Positions 50,326-58,908 of a stretch of 64,000 nt of DNA are shown piece after piece. A model generated the notes under the pieces. That model saw only the letters and a program-made list of their open reading frames with translations. It did no database searches and was not told where the DNA came from. A program made the translations under genes and the position numbers. This stretch comes from CAVSCD01 sp963726335 (lineage in GTDB: Bacteria > Acidobacteriota > Aminicenantia > Aminicenantales > UBA8522): contig CAVSCD010000011.1 of NCBI GenBank assembly GCA_963726335.1, positions 558,001-622,000 on the forward strand, written 5' to 3'. Numbering within the stretch: position 1 is the first letter of the stretch; each line of letters opens with the position of its first letter.

Positions 50326-51060
50326 ATGGGCACCCCAGTCATACAGTTCGAGAACCTGGTCAAGATCTACCAGATCGGCGAGACGGAGGTCCAGGCGCTT
50401 CGAGGGGTGAGCTATGTCGTGGACGCGGGCGACTTCCTGGCGATCATGGGGGCCTCGGGTTCGGGGAAATCCACCCTGATGAACGTCCTGGGCTGCTTGG
50501 ACCGGCCGACCTCGGGTAAGTACCTTCTCGAGGGCGAGGAGGTGTCCAAGTTCGACCGCAACAAGCTCGCCACGATCCGGAACCAGAAGATCGGGTTCGT
50601 CTTCCAGACGTTTAACCTGCTGTCCCGGACGACCGCCCTGGAAAATGTGGAGCTGCCGCTCCTCTATTCGAACGTCCACGGCAAGGAGAGGACCGAACGG
50701 GCGCTGGCGGCGCTGGAAACGGTCGGGCTCGCCAACCGGGCCCATCACAAGACCAACCAGCTCTCCGGCGGGGAGCAGCAGCGGATCGCCATCGCCCGGG
50801 CGCTGCTCAACAACCCCACCCTCATCCTGGCGGACGAGCCCACGGGCAACCTGGACACCAAGACCAGCAACGAGATCATGGGCATTTTCACCGACCTCAA
50901 CGAGGCCAAGGGGATCACTCTCATCATGGTCACGCACGAGCCGGATATCGCCTGTTTTGCGAAGAAGAGGATCTACATGCGGGACGGCCTGATCATCCGC
51001 GAGGAGCGCGGCCGGGAAGGCTGTGAGGAGCACGCTTCTCCCAAGGAGTTACGACAATGA
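50326..51060 (+). CDS. MacB-type ABC transporter ATP-binding protein
   Basis: A 244-residue ATPase of the MacB/LolD group. Walker A is GASGSGKSTLMNVLG (about 42-56), then FVFQTFNLLSRTTALENVELPL, the signature LSGGEQQRIAIARALLNNP and Walker B ILADEPTGNLD. It powers the MacB permease encoded next. In E. coli ATPase and permease are one MacB polypeptide; here they are separate genes overlapping by 4 bp. The C-terminus has about 15 extra charged residues. Confidence 0.93.
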   Translation: MGTPVIQFENLVKIYQIGETEVQALRGVSYVVDAGDFLAIMGASGSGKSTLMNVLGCLDRPTSGKYLLEGEEVSKFDRNKLATIRNQKIGFVFQTFNLLSRTTALENVELPLLYSNVHGKERTERALAALETVGLANRAHHKTNQLSGGEQQRIAIARALLNNPTLILADEPTGNLDTKTSNEIMGIFTDLNEAKGITLIMVTHEPDIACFAKKRIYMRDGLIIREERGREGCEEHASPKELRQ

Positions 51061-52283
51061 ACGTCTTGAGAACGAGCCGGGTGGCCTTGCGGGCGCTCGC
51101 CCGGAATAAGATGCGGTCCTTCCTGACCGCACTGGGCATCATCATCGGCGTCGGGGCCGTCATCTCGATGGTCAGCATCGGGGAGGGCGCCCGCCAGGGC
51201 GTCGAGGACAGGTTCAACTCCATGGGGACGAACCTGCTCTTCGTCTCGCCGGGCAGCAGAAACCGGGGCGGCGTCCACACCGGCTCGGGCGGCTGGCAGA
51301 CCCTCAGGCCGGAGGACGCCATCGCCATCCAGCAGCAGTGTCCCGCCGTCAAGTACACCTCGCCCTCGAGCAGCACCAGGGGCCAGGTCGTCTACGGGAA
51401 CAAGAACTGGAACACCTCGATCCAGGGGACCGGCGCCCGGTACCCGGAAGTCCGGAATTGGGAGGTCGACCAGGGTTCCTATTTTGACGAGAGCCAGGAG
51501 AAGGCGGCGGCCAAGGTCGCCGTCCTGGGCAGCGAGATCGTGAAGAACCTGTTCGAGGGCGAGGACCCGCTCGGCAAGGTCATCCGGATCAAGAGCATTC
51601 CCTTCCGGGTCATCGGCACCCTCAAGTCCAAGGGCGAGTCGGGCGGCTGGTTCAACAGGGACGACATGATCGCCGTCCCCTACACGACCGTCATGAAGCG
51701 GCTGACGAACCAGGACTACATCTCCTCGATCGACATCTCGGCGGTGTCCGCCGGGCAGACCAAAGAGGCCCAGACGCAGATCGAAGAGCTGATGCGCATC
51801 CGGCACAAGATCATGCCCGGCTCGGAGGATGATTTCCAGGTTAGGAACATGTCCGAGATCGCCGAGGGCGCCCAGCAAGCGACCCAGATCATGACCATCC
51901 TCCTGGGCAGCATCGCCTCGATCTCGCTCCTCGTCGGCGGGATCGGCATCATGAACATCATGCTCGTGTCCGTGACCGAACGCATCCGGGAGATCGGCAT
52001 CCGCATGGCCGTGGGCGCCAAGCAGAAGGACATCCTCCTCCAGTTCCTGACCGAGGCCATCGTGCTCAGTGTTCTCGGAGGGGGAATCGGGGTGATCTTC
52101 GGGGTGGGCCTGTCCAAGGTCCTCCACTACATCCCGACCTTCTCCTCGTTCACGACCCGGGTCGCCCCGGGCGCCATCCTGCTGGCCTTTCTGTTCTCGG
52201 CCTCGGTGGGCATCTTCTTCGGGTTCTATCCGGCCCGGAAGGCTTCCCGGCTCGACCCGATTGAGGCGCTCCGGTACGAATAA
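51057..52283 (+). CDS. MacB-like ABC transporter permease
   Basis: A 408-residue permease with four membrane segments: one at the N-terminus (ALGIIIGVGAVISMVSIG) and three at the C-terminus (QIMTILLGSIASISLLVGGIGIMNIMLV and following). A large periplasmic MacB_PCD domain lies between them (about 60-265), with IQGTGARYPEVRNWEVDQGSYF. It should form a tripartite pump with the adaptor and TolC, exporting peptides, macrolides or lipoproteins. The substrate is not predictable. The end FYPARKASRLDPIEALRYE is the usual FtsX-family ending. Confidence 0.93.
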   Translation: MNVLRTSRVALRALARNKMRSFLTALGIIIGVGAVISMVSIGEGARQGVEDRFNSMGTNLLFVSPGSRNRGGVHTGSGGWQTLRPEDAIAIQQQCPAVKYTSPSSSTRGQVVYGNKNWNTSIQGTGARYPEVRNWEVDQGSYFDESQEKAAAKVAVLGSEIVKNLFEGEDPLGKVIRIKSIPFRVIGTLKSKGESGGWFNRDDMIAVPYTTVMKRLTNQDYISSIDISAVSAGQTKEAQTQIEELMRIRHKIMPGSEDDFQVRNMSEIAEGAQQATQIMTILLGSIASISLLVGGIGIMNIMLVSVTERIREIGIRMAVGAKQKDILLQFLTEAIVLSVLGGGIGVIFGVGLSKVLHYIPTFSSFTTRVAPGAILLAFLFSASVGIFFGFYPARKASRLDPIEALRYE

Positions 52284-52321
52284 ACGTATATATATAGTGA
52301 GATAAACTCGGGAGGTATCCT

Positions 52322-53908
52322 ATGCGCAGAGTATTCATCACCCTGATTATTGTCGCCGGCCTGCTCCTGCCCTCCGTTTCCCGGGGCCAGGAGACACAGG
52401 AAAAGAGCGAAGAGGTCCTGGCCCTGTCCCTCGAAGACGCCATCATCAGGACCCTCAAGAACAACTACGGTGTCGCCATCCAGATCCTGAACCCGGAGCT
52501 CGCCGACCTGTCCGTGTCCAGGGCCCGGGAGATCTTCTATCCGCAGCTCGGTTTAAGTTACAACAACCGGGAGACCGCGAACGCGTCCTATTCCTTCCTG
52601 GAAGCGACGGATGTCCTGGAGACCAAGTACTTCAGCTATGACGCGGCGATCTCGCAGCTCCTGCCCACCGGCGGCACGCTGTCCGCCACCGTGAACAACG
52701 CCAAGAACGACACCAACAGCAAGTACCAGACGATCAACCCCCGCTACAGCAGCACCCTCCGGTTCGACTTCCGGCAGCCCCTGTTGAAGGGGTTCGGGAG
52801 CAAGATGACCAAGTTCAACATCCTGGTCAGCGAGAATGACTACGAGATGTCCTTGAACGAGCTCGAGACCACGGTCGCGGCCATCATCGACGCTGTGACC
52901 CAGGCCTATTGGAACCTATCCTACAGCATCGCCAACCTCAAGGTGCGCCAGCAGGCCCTCGCGCTGGCCCAGGACCTCCTGGCCAAAAACCAGAGGGCCG
53001 TGGAAGTCGGGACGCTCGCCCCGATCGAGATTCTGAGCGCCCAGGCGGAAGTCGCGACGCGGCAGGCGGACATCCTGTCCGCCAACGCCGAGGTCAAGAA
53101 CAACGAGGACAAGCTCAGGACGATCATCAACCTTCCGGAGGAGGAGATGAAAGCCGCCCTCCCGATCAACCCGGTGGACACACCGAAGTTCGTCGAGCGA
53201 AAGATCAACGTCGACGAGGCGCTCGGGACGGCCATGGCCAACCGGCCGGAACTCAAGTCTCTCAAGGTGAGCCTCAAAACCCGGGACCTCGACCTGAGCT
53301 ATGCCAAGAACCAGCGGTTGCCGGACCTCTCCTTCGACGCCTCCTACTGGAGCCCGGGGATTTCCGGCGACCAGATCATCTATCAGAACGATGACCCCCT
53401 GACCGGGATCATCATCGGCACGGTCCCGGGCGGTTTCGAGCAGGCCGTGAACGACGCCTTCGGGTTCAAATACAACAACTTGGCGCTCGCTCTGACCCTG
53501 GACATCCCCCTGAGCACGATTTTCTCGAACGCGGCCGTGGCCCAGGCCAAGGTCAGCCTCGACCAGGCGATGCTGAGGCTCAAGAATGAAGAGCAGGTGA
53601 TCTTCCTCGAGATCCGTAACGGCGTCCGCACCCTGGGGACAAACTACGAGAGAGTCCAAGCCTACAAGGTGGCACGCGATCTGGCGGACCAGAAGCTCAA
53701 GGCGGAAGAGGAGAAGCTCCGGGTCGGGCTGAGCACGAATTTTACCGTGCTGCAATACCAGCGCGACCTGAGCGACGCGCAGATCTCGGAACTCCGGGCC
53801 ATCGTGGACTATCTCAACTCGGAAGTCGCCCTGGATACCTCCATGGGCGTCAGCCTGAAGAATCGCGGCATCACCCTCGAACAGTTGACCGCGACCGGTT
53901 CAAGATAG
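52322..53908 (+). CDS. TolC-family outer-membrane efflux protein
   Basis: A 528-residue protein with a signal peptide (VFITLIIVAGLLLPSVSRGQ). It has two outer-membrane efflux (OEP) repeats, each with a long helix pair (SLEDAIIRTLKNNYGV ... and DEALGTAMANRPELKSLKVSLKTRDLDL). The closing segments are LEIRNGVRTLGTNYERVQAYKVARDLADQKLKAEEEKL and GLSTNFTVLQYQRDLSDAQ. It is the outer-membrane channel of the MacAB system encoded upstream. GGGAGG precedes the ATG, and the operon likely continues from macB. Confidence 0.92.
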   Translation: MRRVFITLIIVAGLLLPSVSRGQETQEKSEEVLALSLEDAIIRTLKNNYGVAIQILNPELADLSVSRAREIFYPQLGLSYNNRETANASYSFLEATDVLETKYFSYDAAISQLLPTGGTLSATVNNAKNDTNSKYQTINPRYSSTLRFDFRQPLLKGFGSKMTKFNILVSENDYEMSLNELETTVAAIIDAVTQAYWNLSYSIANLKVRQQALALAQDLLAKNQRAVEVGTLAPIEILSAQAEVATRQADILSANAEVKNNEDKLRTIINLPEEEMKAALPINPVDTPKFVERKINVDEALGTAMANRPELKSLKVSLKTRDLDLSYAKNQRLPDLSFDASYWSPGISGDQIIYQNDDPLTGIIIGTVPGGFEQAVNDAFGFKYNNLALALTLDIPLSTIFSNAAVAQAKVSLDQAMLRLKNEEQVIFLEIRNGVRTLGTNYERVQAYKVARDLADQKLKAEEEKLRVGLSTNFTVLQYQRDLSDAQISELRAIVDYLNSEVALDTSMGVSLKNRGITLEQLTATGSR

Positions 53909-53974
53909 GGGTGAGGTCCGGGACGAAAGCGACGGAGGCATGATTTCGGGCTCCTTCCGGAGCCAGGTTCAGCC

Positions 53975-54664
53975 GTGAAGACGATCGCCGGCAAAACGAG
54001 ATCCCGGCCGTCCCGCCCGCATCGTCTGGCCATCGCCCTGCTTCTGGCCCTCTCTTTTTGCTCCCCGCCCCCGCGGCGCGGCGTGGTCATCCTTTGCGCG
54101 GGCGACAGCCTCACGGACTCCGAGTACCCTCGGGACCTCAGGCGGCTCCTGGCCCGTGACGGGACCACCGCCCGGGTCCTGAACTGCGGACGAAAGGGCG
54201 ACACATCGGGGGAATACCGGCGCTTCCTGGAAAACCGGCGCGCCGCGCTGGCCGATGAGCACCCCGATTTCATACTTCTTCAGCTGGGGACCAACGACGT
54301 CCGGCTGGACGGCGATCTGACCGATGCTCAGGCATTCGCCGCGAACATGCGGGCGATCGTCGCCGTCTGCCAAGGGTTTACCGGCCCGCGGGGCGGGAGG
54401 GCCCGCATCCTGCTGGGGCTGATCCCGCCGGTCCCGGTGTCGGCCGGGTTCCCCTTCGGCCCCGCTTCACGGGAGAGAGTCACCCGGGAGATCAACCCGC
54501 TCATCCGGCAGATCGCGCGAGAAGAAGGCCTCGTCCTGGTCGATAATCATTCTCTTTTTTCGGCGTCGCCGGAGCTTCTTCCGGGCGTGCATCCGTCGCG
54601 GGAAGGCTACCGCCGCCTGGCCCGCAACTGGTACGACGCCCTGACCCCGCTGCTCGGAAAATAG
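53975..54664 (+). CDS. SGNH/GDSL hydrolase, predicted lipoprotein
   Basis: A 229-residue hydrolase. The N-terminal hydrophobic segment ends in a lipobox-like LSFC (about 29). The catalytic blocks are present: block I GDSLTDS with Ser, block III LQLGTNDV with Asn, and block V PGVHPSREGY with the catalytic Asp-x-x-His replaced by GVHPS (His kept). It likely acts on acyl or acetyl esters in the periplasm. The start is GTG. TolC ends 66 bp upstream. Confidence 0.85.
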   Translation: MKTIAGKTRSRPSRPHRLAIALLLALSFCSPPPRRGVVILCAGDSLTDSEYPRDLRRLLARDGTTARVLNCGRKGDTSGEYRRFLENRRAALADEHPDFILLQLGTNDVRLDGDLTDAQAFAANMRAIVAVCQGFTGPRGGRARILLGLIPPVPVSAGFPFGPASRERVTREINPLIRQIAREEGLVLVDNHSLFSASPELLPGVHPSREGYRRLARNWYDALTPLLGK

Positions 54665-54763
54665 CCGGGCCGCGGCCCCCGAAAAGGGTTGAACAGGCTG
54701 CCGGAAAGTGTTAATATTGGGTTCAAAAGGAAACCTCTTGAAATTCAAAGGTGGAGAAGTCTC

Positions 54764-55102
54764 ATGACCCTTAACCGCAGGCTGATCCGGCCCAACCTGG
54801 CCGAGATCCGGGAAAAGGAAAACCGCGAGGCCGCCAAGAAAAAGATCCAACCTCCCTACGACACGCACGCCGAAAACTATTACTACCTCAAGCAGATGAA
54901 TAAGAAGACGCGGATGGCCGTCGTCTTCCAGGACGGAGAGGTTGTCGAGGGGTTCGTTGAGTGGTATGACCAGCACTGTTTCAAGCTCAACCGCGAGGAC
55001 GCCCCCAACCTGCTCGTTTACAAGACCAACATCAAGTACCTTCATAAAGTCGAAGGCGTCAAGGGCGAGGGCGAGGACGAGGACAAGAAGAACCCGGAAT
55101 GA
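54764..55102 (+). CDS. Hfq/Sm-like RNA-binding protein, 112 aa
   Basis: A 112-residue protein starting MTLNRRLIRPNLAEIREKEN. The central part resembles the Sm fold of Hfq: MAVVFQDGEVVEGFVEWYDQ (Sm1, cf. VxLxNGxxLxGxVxxFD) and NLLVYKTNIKYLHKV (Sm2, cf. LVYKHAISTI). An N-terminal basic extension of about 40 residues and an acidic-then-basic C-terminus (GEGEDEDKKN) are unlike classical Hfq. It could be a divergent RNA chaperone. A GGAG site precedes the ATG; a longer frame upstream is not used. It overlaps pdxA by 4 bp. Confidence 0.65.
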   Translation: MTLNRRLIRPNLAEIREKENREAAKKKIQPPYDTHAENYYYLKQMNKKTRMAVVFQDGEVVEGFVEWYDQHCFKLNREDAPNLLVYKTNIKYLHKVEGVKGEGEDEDKKNPE

Positions 55103-56076
55103 CCCTTCCCCGCATCGGGATTACGCTCGGTGATCCCGGGGGGATCGGCCCGGAAATCATCCTGAAATCCTTCGCCGGAAAACCCGGACTCCCCGGGGCC
55201 CGCTATATCCTGTTCGGCACGCGCCGGTTTCTGGAGCGGGAAGAGAGAGCGCTCGGGATGAAGCTCGCTGCCGGAACCCGTGTCGGCGGCAAAAGAAAAA
55301 CGAGCGCAACACTCGAATTCCGGGATGTCCCGGCCCCACCCGGGGCGGGACGGAGGGGTTCGGACGATGCGGACAGCGGCCAGGCGTCCTTTCGCTATTT
55401 CGAGGCGGCGGTGGCGGAAGCCCGGCGGGGAGAGCTCGATGCCGTCGTGACCGCCCCGATCTCCAAAGCGGCCTGGTCGATGGCCGGCCTGCGCTGGAAG
55501 GGGCACACGGAATACCTGGCCCGCTTCTATCCCGGCGCGATCATGGCCTTCTGGTCGAAGTCCCTCAAGGTCGCCCTGGTCAGCCACCACGTCTCCTTGA
55601 GAGTGGCCCTGAAGAAAATCAAGAGGGAGGCGCTGCGCGATTTCTTCGTGGCGCTCGACCGGAGCCTGGCGGGGACCGGAGCGGGAGGGTTCGAGTTCGC
55701 GGTCTCCGGGCTCAACCCGCACGCCGGCGAACAGGGACTGCTCGGGCGCGAGGAGATCGACGAGGTCGAGCCCGCGATCGACGAGGCCAGGCGTCTTGGC
55801 GTCAGGATCTCCGGGCCCTTCCCCCCCGATGTCGTCTTCCGGAACGCCGTCGGGCGGAAGGACGTGTTCGTGATCGCCCTCTACCACGACCAGGGGCTCA
55901 TCCCCTTCAAGCTCGTGGCCTTCGAGACGGGGGTCAACGTCAGCCTGGGCCTCCCTTTCGTGCGGACTTCTCCCGACCACGGCACCGCCTTCGACATCGC
56001 CGGGAAAAACCAGGCCAATCCCCGGAGCATGGTCGAGGCCATCCGGCTGGCGGCGTCCCTTGGGTCCAAGACTTAA
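55099..56076 (+). CDS. pdxA: 4-hydroxythreonine-4-phosphate dehydrogenase
   Basis: A 325-residue PdxA used in the DXP-dependent route to pyridoxal phosphate. The start IGITLGDPGGIGPEIILKSF is a family signature. Metal-binding and active-site segments include APISKAAWSMAGLRWKGHTEYLARF, SHHVSLRVALKKI, SGLNPHAGEQGLLGREEI and ALYHDQGLIPFKLVAF, ending with FVRTSPDHGTAFDIAGK. The start overlaps the Hfq-like gene. It converges on the penicillin acylase gene, with 22 bp between the stops. Confidence 0.95.
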   Translation: MTLPRIGITLGDPGGIGPEIILKSFAGKPGLPGARYILFGTRRFLEREERALGMKLAAGTRVGGKRKTSATLEFRDVPAPPGAGRRGSDDADSGQASFRYFEAAVAEARRGELDAVVTAPISKAAWSMAGLRWKGHTEYLARFYPGAIMAFWSKSLKVALVSHHVSLRVALKKIKREALRDFFVALDRSLAGTGAGGFEFAVSGLNPHAGEQGLLGREEIDEVEPAIDEARRLGVRISGPFPPDVVFRNAVGRKDVFVIALYHDQGLIPFKLVAFETGVNVSLGLPFVRTSPDHGTAFDIAGKNQANPRSMVEAIRLAASLGSKT

Positions 56077-56098
56077 CTTCGGTTCTTGAGGCGGTCCC

Positions 56099-58528
56099 CT
56101 AACGTGCCGGTTCGAGGCGGATCGTCCGTTCGGCCGCCTCCAGTATTTTATCCCTGGAAAAATAGACGGGGAAGTAGGCTCCCTCGGCCCACGGACCGAA
56201 CAGGTCGGAATAGTGGAGGCTGCCCGGTTCCCCCGACTGGCCGGGCGCATTCGTCCCCAGAGCCAGGTCCCAATCGGCGAGGTCGACGACGATACGAAAC
56301 GACGCGCCGGAGGTTTGGTTATCGCTGTCCGAGGTCATGTTGACGGTCTGGCCGCTTCCGCCGCGGGGCAGCGGGCCGATGTCGAGCCGACGCCGGGTTT
56401 CGGCGTCGACCGCCTCGCTCATCGCGTGCCGGAGCAGGACGCGATGGAACCGATCATCCCCATAACGCCATTTCCCGATATCGGCGCCGAACGTCTTTTC
56501 CAGGAGGGCGGCCGCCCGGCCGAGTGTCTCGAGGAGAAGCGCCTTTCGCGACGCTTCGCCTCCGGGGAACAATCTGGGGTCGCTGGACTCGACCCAGCCG
56601 ATCAGCTTCGGCAGCGATCTGCCGGGAAGCGACTCCGCGAACTCGGGCGGAAACAGGCGCGCATTCAACGCGTCCACAAGCGTCCTCTGCCAAGCGATAT
56701 AGACGGCGGCGGCGGCCGAGTCCGGCGACAGTTTGAAATCCCATGATCTCAGAACGTCGAGGCACTTCTGGACAAGCGCGTCGTCCGAACTCAGGTTTTC
56801 CAGAAGCGGCACGAGCCGGCGGGCCGGGATCGACAGATAATCCTGTTGAAGCGCGGTCATGTCGTCGAGGTCCATGGCGGACTTGGAGCCCAGGACTTCT
56901 GATATCCTGAGGGCACGGAACGGGGCGTCCCAGATATATCCCACCCCGTAAGGATAGCCGGCCGGCAGGTTATCTTCGTTCGCCGTGGCGATGAACCCGG
57001 AGTCGGGGTTGTGAAGAGAAGGAAGTTCGGGCGGGGGAATGAAACCCTGCCACTCGAAACGGCCGTCGCCCGGCACCGGCAGCAGGCCCGGCCAGGCTTG
57101 GCGAACGGGCGTGATCCCGGCCATTTGCCAGCCGATGTCCCCCGACCGGTCCGCCCAGACGAAGTTCAGAGAGGGCGTGCGGCTGGTGTAGACGGCGCTC
57201 CGAAAATCCTCCCAGGTTCGGGACTGATCCAGGCGCAGGCTGGCAAGATAGGGGGCGCACCCGATCTCGAGCCAAGCGGCGCGGAGTGCGTAGGCCTTGT
57301 GATGCGCTTCGTCCTCGTAGAGCACAGGTCCGTGCCGCGTGAACTTCAGGGTCGCCTGATAAGATCCTCCGCCTTTGACCGGGATCCGCTCACGGATCGT
57401 TTTCATATTTTCCCATCTGCCCCGGTACCTGTATTGGCTCTGGCGGCGCGGGTTCGTGTCGTAGACATAGAGATCTTCCTGGTCGGCGGAAAATGTCGTC
57501 TGCCCCCAGGCGCCGTCCTCGTTGTGGCCGATGGAAACGCCGGGCAGGGCCGGCTCGCCGGCGCCGATGACGTTCCAGCCGGGCGCGCTGAGGTGGACCC
57601 AGTAGCGAAGCGAAGGGACCTGGAGGACGCGGTGCGGGTCGCTGGCCAGCAGGGGTGCCCCGCTGCGGCTCCGGCGGCCGCTGACCGCCCAGTTGTTGCT
57701 GCCCTCGGACTCCGCCGCGTCGCCGCCGGGGCGGGGCATTGAGAGCCAAGGCGGAGGCATCGATCCCTCCCGAATGACCGAAGTCGTCGGCCGCAGGTCC
57801 CCGGAGTCGAACCGTACCGGAGCCTTGGCTTCCCTGTAGAGCTCGAGGACCATTTCGGGGATCAAGGTCAGGTCCACTCCAGGCTCGGGCTCGAGGCTCG
57901 GATCTCCGGGGTGAAGGTCGAGAAGGCCCTCGAGTTCTTTGGTCCCGACCGCCCGGACCGCGCGGGCCAGCGTCACCTCCGCGGTCGCGTTCCGATAGAG
58001 CCCGTTATGACGGGAGATGACGATCTCCGGAGTCCAGTAACCCGGCTCGGCGCCCAGGAGCCGGAACTCCAAGGGCAAAAGGTCAGGTCTTTTCCGGGTC
58101 AGGTCGATATAGGCATTGATGCCCCTGACGAAAGACCTGATGATGTCCCGGCCGCGGGGATGGTACCAGCCAAGCTCTTTTTCCATGTCGCCGCGGAACC
58201 TGAAGAGCCGGGCGCTGATATCCCGCCGGATCGCCTTGGGGCCGAGCCAGTCCGCCATCGTCCCGGCAGCCTGCCGTCTCCATAGCTCCAGCTGGAACAA
58301 CCTGTCCGACGCGGCGTTATATCCTTGGGCGAAGAAGAGGTCCCTTTCGCTCCGGGCGGTGATGTGCGGGATCCCCCACTTGTCCCTGATGATCTCCACG
58401 CCGTGCTCGAGCCCCCTGACGGGGATGACCTCCGGTTGCTTTTGGGAGCGGGGGGCGCTGGCCGGGGCGGCGAAGGTCAGCGCCAGTTTCAGGGCCGCCG
58501 CGAATAGAATCCAACTCCGGGATTCCAT
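56099..58528 (-). CDS. Penicillin acylase family protein
   Basis: An 809-residue secreted N-terminal-nucleophile hydrolase (peptidase S45). A signal peptide (SWILFAAALKLALTFAAPA, about 5-23) precedes the alpha chain. The autoprocessing site is EGSNNWAVSG, making Ser277 the beta-chain nucleophile after cleavage. Conserved beta-chain segments are GAPLLASDPHRVLQVPS, GVSIGHNEDGAWGQT and FIATANEDNLP. Members cleave acyl groups from acyl-homoserine lactones, beta-lactams or lipopeptides; the substrate here is unknown. The frame is open for 43 codons upstream, but that part is repeat sequence. Confidence 0.92.
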   Translation of the reverse strand: MESRSWILFAAALKLALTFAAPASAPRSQKQPEVIPVRGLEHGVEIIRDKWGIPHITARSERDLFFAQGYNAASDRLFQLELWRRQAAGTMADWLGPKAIRRDISARLFRFRGDMEKELGWYHPRGRDIIRSFVRGINAYIDLTRKRPDLLPLEFRLLGAEPGYWTPEIVISRHNGLYRNATAEVTLARAVRAVGTKELEGLLDLHPGDPSLEPEPGVDLTLIPEMVLELYREAKAPVRFDSGDLRPTTSVIREGSMPPPWLSMPRPGGDAAESEGSNNWAVSGRRSRSGAPLLASDPHRVLQVPSLRYWVHLSAPGWNVIGAGEPALPGVSIGHNEDGAWGQTTFSADQEDLYVYDTNPRRQSQYRYRGRWENMKTIRERIPVKGGGSYQATLKFTRHGPVLYEDEAHHKAYALRAAWLEIGCAPYLASLRLDQSRTWEDFRSAVYTSRTPSLNFVWADRSGDIGWQMAGITPVRQAWPGLLPVPGDGRFEWQGFIPPPELPSLHNPDSGFIATANEDNLPAGYPYGVGYIWDAPFRALRISEVLGSKSAMDLDDMTALQQDYLSIPARRLVPLLENLSSDDALVQKCLDVLRSWDFKLSPDSAAAAVYIAWQRTLVDALNARLFPPEFAESLPGRSLPKLIGWVESSDPRLFPGGEASRKALLLETLGRAAALLEKTFGADIGKWRYGDDRFHRVLLRHAMSEAVDAETRRRLDIGPLPRGGSGQTVNMTSDSDNQTSGASFRIVVDLADWDLALGTNAPGQSGEPGSLHYSDLFGPWAEGAYFPVYFSRDKILEAAERTIRLEPAR

Positions 58529-58537
58529 AATGGAGAA

Positions 58538-58564
58538 AGTATATCCCGACGCGGCGCAAGTCAA
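58538..58564 (-). promoter_or_regulatory. Candidate promoter for the penicillin acylase gene
   Basis: On the minus strand: TTGACT (58564-58559), a 15-nt spacer and TATACT (58543-58538). The ATG at 58528 is 9 nt past the -10 box. The spacer is short, so the call is moderate. Confidence 0.45.
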
Positions 58565-58582
58565 CAAAGATCGACGTAAGTC

Positions 58583-58849
58583 TCTCTTTTTATGTGATCG
58601 TTCATTTCGATAATAGGGTCCTGTCACGGCGAGGTTCGACCTTTTTCGCAGACGCATTCCTGATTCGGGTCCTCCCCTGATTCCGCTTTTTCAGGATATT
58701 TAGCAGAATAGCGACTCCGAGTCGCTCCGCCGCTATTCTGATGGTCGCTCCGAAGACTCCGCTTCGCGCCGGTCCCCGTCGCTCCGGGCGGTGCGGGGAC
58801 TAACGCCGTGCCACCCTCACGTCGGTACCTTCCCTCACATAAAAAGAGA
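58583..58849. repeat. Large dispersed palindromic element with 15-bp outer inverted repeat
   Basis: The outer arms TCTCTTTTTATGTGA (58583-58597) and TCACATAAAAAGAGA (58835-58849) are exact inverted copies. The inner ends are GGGTCCTGTCACGGCG (from 58616) and CGCCGTGCCACCC (to 58816). The 200-bp core is longer than in other copies and has its own perfect stem CAGAATAGCG/CGCTATTCTG (58704-58740). GTCCCCGTCGCTCCGGGCG is shared with other copies. It lies between the penicillin acylase gene and the 720-residue protein gene. Confidence 0.85.
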
Positions 58850-58908
58850 TGCTGCCAAGATCGACCGGCCTGGCGTGTCAGCCAGCCCCGGATCGGCGGC
58901 AAATAAAA

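Noticed and set aside
58529..58657. A 43-codon N-terminal extension of the penicillin acylase
   Set aside because: The extra codons encode repeat-element DNA (AVTGPYYRNER also appears, as AVTGPYYREKR, at the 15.8-kb copy), and a signal peptide starts properly at 58528.
15761..58849. CRISPR array
   Set aside because: The repeats are inverted, few and far apart, with no regular spacers and no cas genes.
58624..58902. 92-codon minus-strand open frame in the 58.6-58.85 kb gap
   Set aside because: It lies almost wholly within the palindromic element and has no supporting start signal or family match.
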